Origin: Phycisphaerae bacterium
GTDB taxonomy: Bacteria; Planctomycetota; Phycisphaerae; UBA1845; PWPN01
Assembly (NCBI GenBank): GCA_030372985.1
Contig: JAUCQB010000160.1
Span: 1 to 64,000, forward strand
Length of the DNA stretch: 64,000 nucleotides
Reading direction: 5' to 3'
Shown: in pieces, positions 62,718 through 64,000 of the stretch
Numbering within the stretch: the first letter of the stretch is position 1
Layout: each line of letters opens with the position of its first letter
Position numbers and translations under genes: made by a program
The notes under the pieces: model-generated
The model's input: only the letters and a program-made list of their open reading frames with translations
The model's database searches: none
What the model was told of the DNA's origin: nothing

Positions 62718-63122
62718 TCAATCCGGGATCTTGATCTTGGTGCCGACCTTGAGCGTATTCTTGTCCTTCAGCACATCCTTGTTCGCTTGATAGATCTTGT
62801 CAAACTTCTTCGTGGTGCCGTAGAACTTCTCGGAGATCTTCTGGAGCGTGTCGCCCTTCTGAATCACGTAGGTCTTGGGTGCCTTCGGCTCGGCATAGCT
62901 TTCCTTCGGTGCGGGCTTCGGCGCAGGTGCCGGTTCCATCGCCGTCGCGTCCAGGGGGGCTGGTGCCGGTGCCGGCTCAGCCTTTGGCACCGTCTCCTCC
63001 GGGAACATCGGCGGTTCGCCCTGCTCTGCCGGGGTCGCTGTCACGTCCTTGTTCTGGTTGCAGCCGATTGTCAGGCACATGCACAACAAAAAGGCGATGG
63101 ACCAACCAACCAAGTATTTCAT
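62718..63122 (-). CDS. LysM domain lipoprotein
   Basis: ATG 63122 has GGAG 8 bases upstream and gives a 134-residue protein; the longer frame lacks a proper start. A lipobox follows a signal helix (IAFLLCMCLTIGC, Cys 21). A Pro/Ala-rich linker of about 50 residues (PKAEPAPAPAPLDATAMEPA) leads to one LysM motif: YVIQKGDTLQKISEKFYG, ending LKVGTKIKIPD. LysM binds N-acetylglucosamine polymers, so the protein is probably anchored in the outer membrane and contacts peptidoglycan or chitin-like glycan. A single LysM is typical for such lipoproteins. Confidence 0.9.
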   Translation of the reverse strand: MKYLVGWSIAFLLCMCLTIGCNQNKDVTATPAEQGEPPMFPEETVPKAEPAPAPAPLDATAMEPAPAPKPAPKESYAEPKAPKTYVIQKGDTLQKISEKFYGTTKKFDKIYQANKDVLKDKNTLKVGTKIKIPD

Positions 63123-63508
63123 CTCTGTTCTCCTTGAATAGACTTCCACTTCAACCGCGCCAAACCCGGCGCGTGAATCATATCGTCCAATAAGGGCTCA
63201 TCAATGAATTAGCCGCCGTCGAATATCGCGCCACAATAAAGTATGCGCTCTTTTTCCGGTACCTGCTGCCTTGCGGAGAATATTCGGACCAAGACCCTTC
63301 CATCAGAGCGAGTGATGCCCGGCGCCGACTCTTTTTCGTCTAAGATCGACGCTTATTCGACAGACGATCGTCCCGAAATCGGGACAATCGACGCATGTGC
63401 GTCAGCTTCTCGACGTAATACATCGGCGAAGTGCGAGCTGCTTCACGAATGGCATGGGATGGATTGCCCTGCGAATCTGTGGCAAGGGCGGTGTGTTGTC
63501 GCGAGGTC
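63123..63508. other. gap between the LysM gene and the TPR gene
   Basis: No gene is supported in these 386 bases. A hairpin GTCCCG/CGGGAC around AAAT lies near 63370-63385, and CGCGAGG/CCTCGCG around TCTCATT near 63500-63520 overlaps the end of the TPR gene. The latter resembles the first hairpin of the 17.5-kb cluster in its stem. Confidence 0.5.
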
Positions 63509-64000
63509 TCATTCCTCGCGCGTGCTGGGAGCACCGTTGCTGGGCGCGGTCGCGGGGTCCGACAGATAGGGCTCGAGGCTTCGGCGGAGTGAATCGGCCA
63601 GTTTCTCTTGCCTGTTGGTCGAGGCCAGCCGGACTGCCTGCTCGGCCGCTTGACGAGCCTCTTCGAGCCGGCCGTCGGCCGCGCAGGCGACGGCCAGTGT
63701 CGCCCAGGCGCGAGGTTCGCGATCGGAACCGAGGCGGCAGGCCTGTTCGGCCAGGGCGATTGCTTTTTGGGGGTTCCGCCAGACCGGGTCAGGGCTGGTG
63801 GCATAAACGGTTGCGAGGCGGTCGACCGGTTCCCACCATTCGGGCCGACATCGCATCGCTTCCTCAAGATGTCGGATGCCGTCCGAGAAGTTGCCCCGCA
63901 GACACAACAGTTCACCCAGATTGCTGTGCGCGAAGGCGTGGTCCGGGTTGATGCCCAGTGCGGCCCGGTATTGATCGATCGCCGCGAGGACATCGCCCTG
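63509..64000 (-). CDS. TPR protein, truncated by the right edge
   Basis: The frame continues from the window edge (codon boundary at 64000) with QGDVLAAIDQYRAALGINPD and HAFAHSNLGELLCLRGNFSD, both good TPR patterns, then HLEEAMRCRPEWWEPVDRLA and PQKAIALAEQACRLGSDREP, then a helix pair and a short tail ending SNGAPSTREE. At least four TPRs are visible. It has no start in the window. The repeats resemble those of TMTC-like proteins such as the one at 19984-21909, and it may be the C-terminal part of such a membrane protein; this cannot be verified here. Confidence 0.75.
   Translation of the reverse strand, partial: QGDVLAAIDQYRAALGINPDHAFAHSNLGELLCLRGNFSDGIRHLEEAMRCRPEWWEPVDRLATVYATSPDPVWRNPQKAIALAEQACRLGSDREPRAWATLAVACAADGRLEEARQAAEQAVRLASTNRQEKLADSLRRSLEPYLSDPATAPSNGAPSTREE

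Overview
The window looks like chromosomal DNA of a GC-rich member of the Planctomycetota; I cannot fix the class. The pointers are a prepilin-type protein of the kind abundant in that phylum, two DUF2961 proteins, a ThuA protein, a DUF1080-like C-terminal domain, Gfo/Idh/MocA and sugar-isomerase genes, dockerin/Ig-type secreted proteins and three scattered four-helix-bundle (23S rRNA intervening-sequence type) genes. I saw no rRNA, tRNA, CRISPR array, transposase or phage gene.

Bases 1 to about 32,900 form an accessory region devoted to carbohydrates. It begins with the tail of a truncated gene and an NAD-dependent sugar epimerase-like protein. Large exported proteins follow: a 846-residue protein with a LamG/DUF1080-like end, two DUF2961 proteins, a GH123-like barrel protein and a 1,098-residue propeller-Ig-HAF-Ig-dockerin protein. 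Next come a prepilin, a toroid protein / DegT aminotransferase / polysaccharide deacetylase cluster and a TMTC-like membrane glycosyltransferase with TPRs. The region ends with a catabolic-looking set (phosphomannose-isomerase-like cupin, TIM-barrel sugar isomerase, Gfo/Idh/MocA dehydrogenase, ThuA lipoprotein, MGH1-like glycosidase, GH113-like protein). Together they suggest degradation of an external glycan and processing of an oxidised (perhaps 3-keto) sugar; this is inference.

Bases 32,900 to 64,000 are mostly housekeeping: Nudix hydrolase, tyrS, a giant PilX-like protein containing a lamin-tail-like domain, hemA with a CcsA/HemX partner, gltA, an SDR, a tRNA-dihydrouridine synthase, an overlapping argD-argF-rph-SPOR lipoprotein-rdgB run, speA-PAP2, tgt-yajC, trkH, hisI, recG, a LysM lipoprotein and a TPR protein running off the right edge.

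The most unusual content is between the genes. (1) All three four-helix-bundle genes lie inside degenerate short-unit repeats; two have clear inverted-repeat arms, giving a 510-550 bp element that resembles a 23S rRNA intervening sequence living outside rRNA. (2) There are families of small hairpins whose stems differ while the loops stay constant: a four-hairpin cluster at 17.5 kb and two three-way-junction elements at 53.1 and 60.4 kb. (3) A small cysteine-rich gene at 25.06-25.32 kb, missed by simple ORF calling, is broken by one extra G. (4) A partial tandem duplication of a gene start precedes the DegT aminotransferase.
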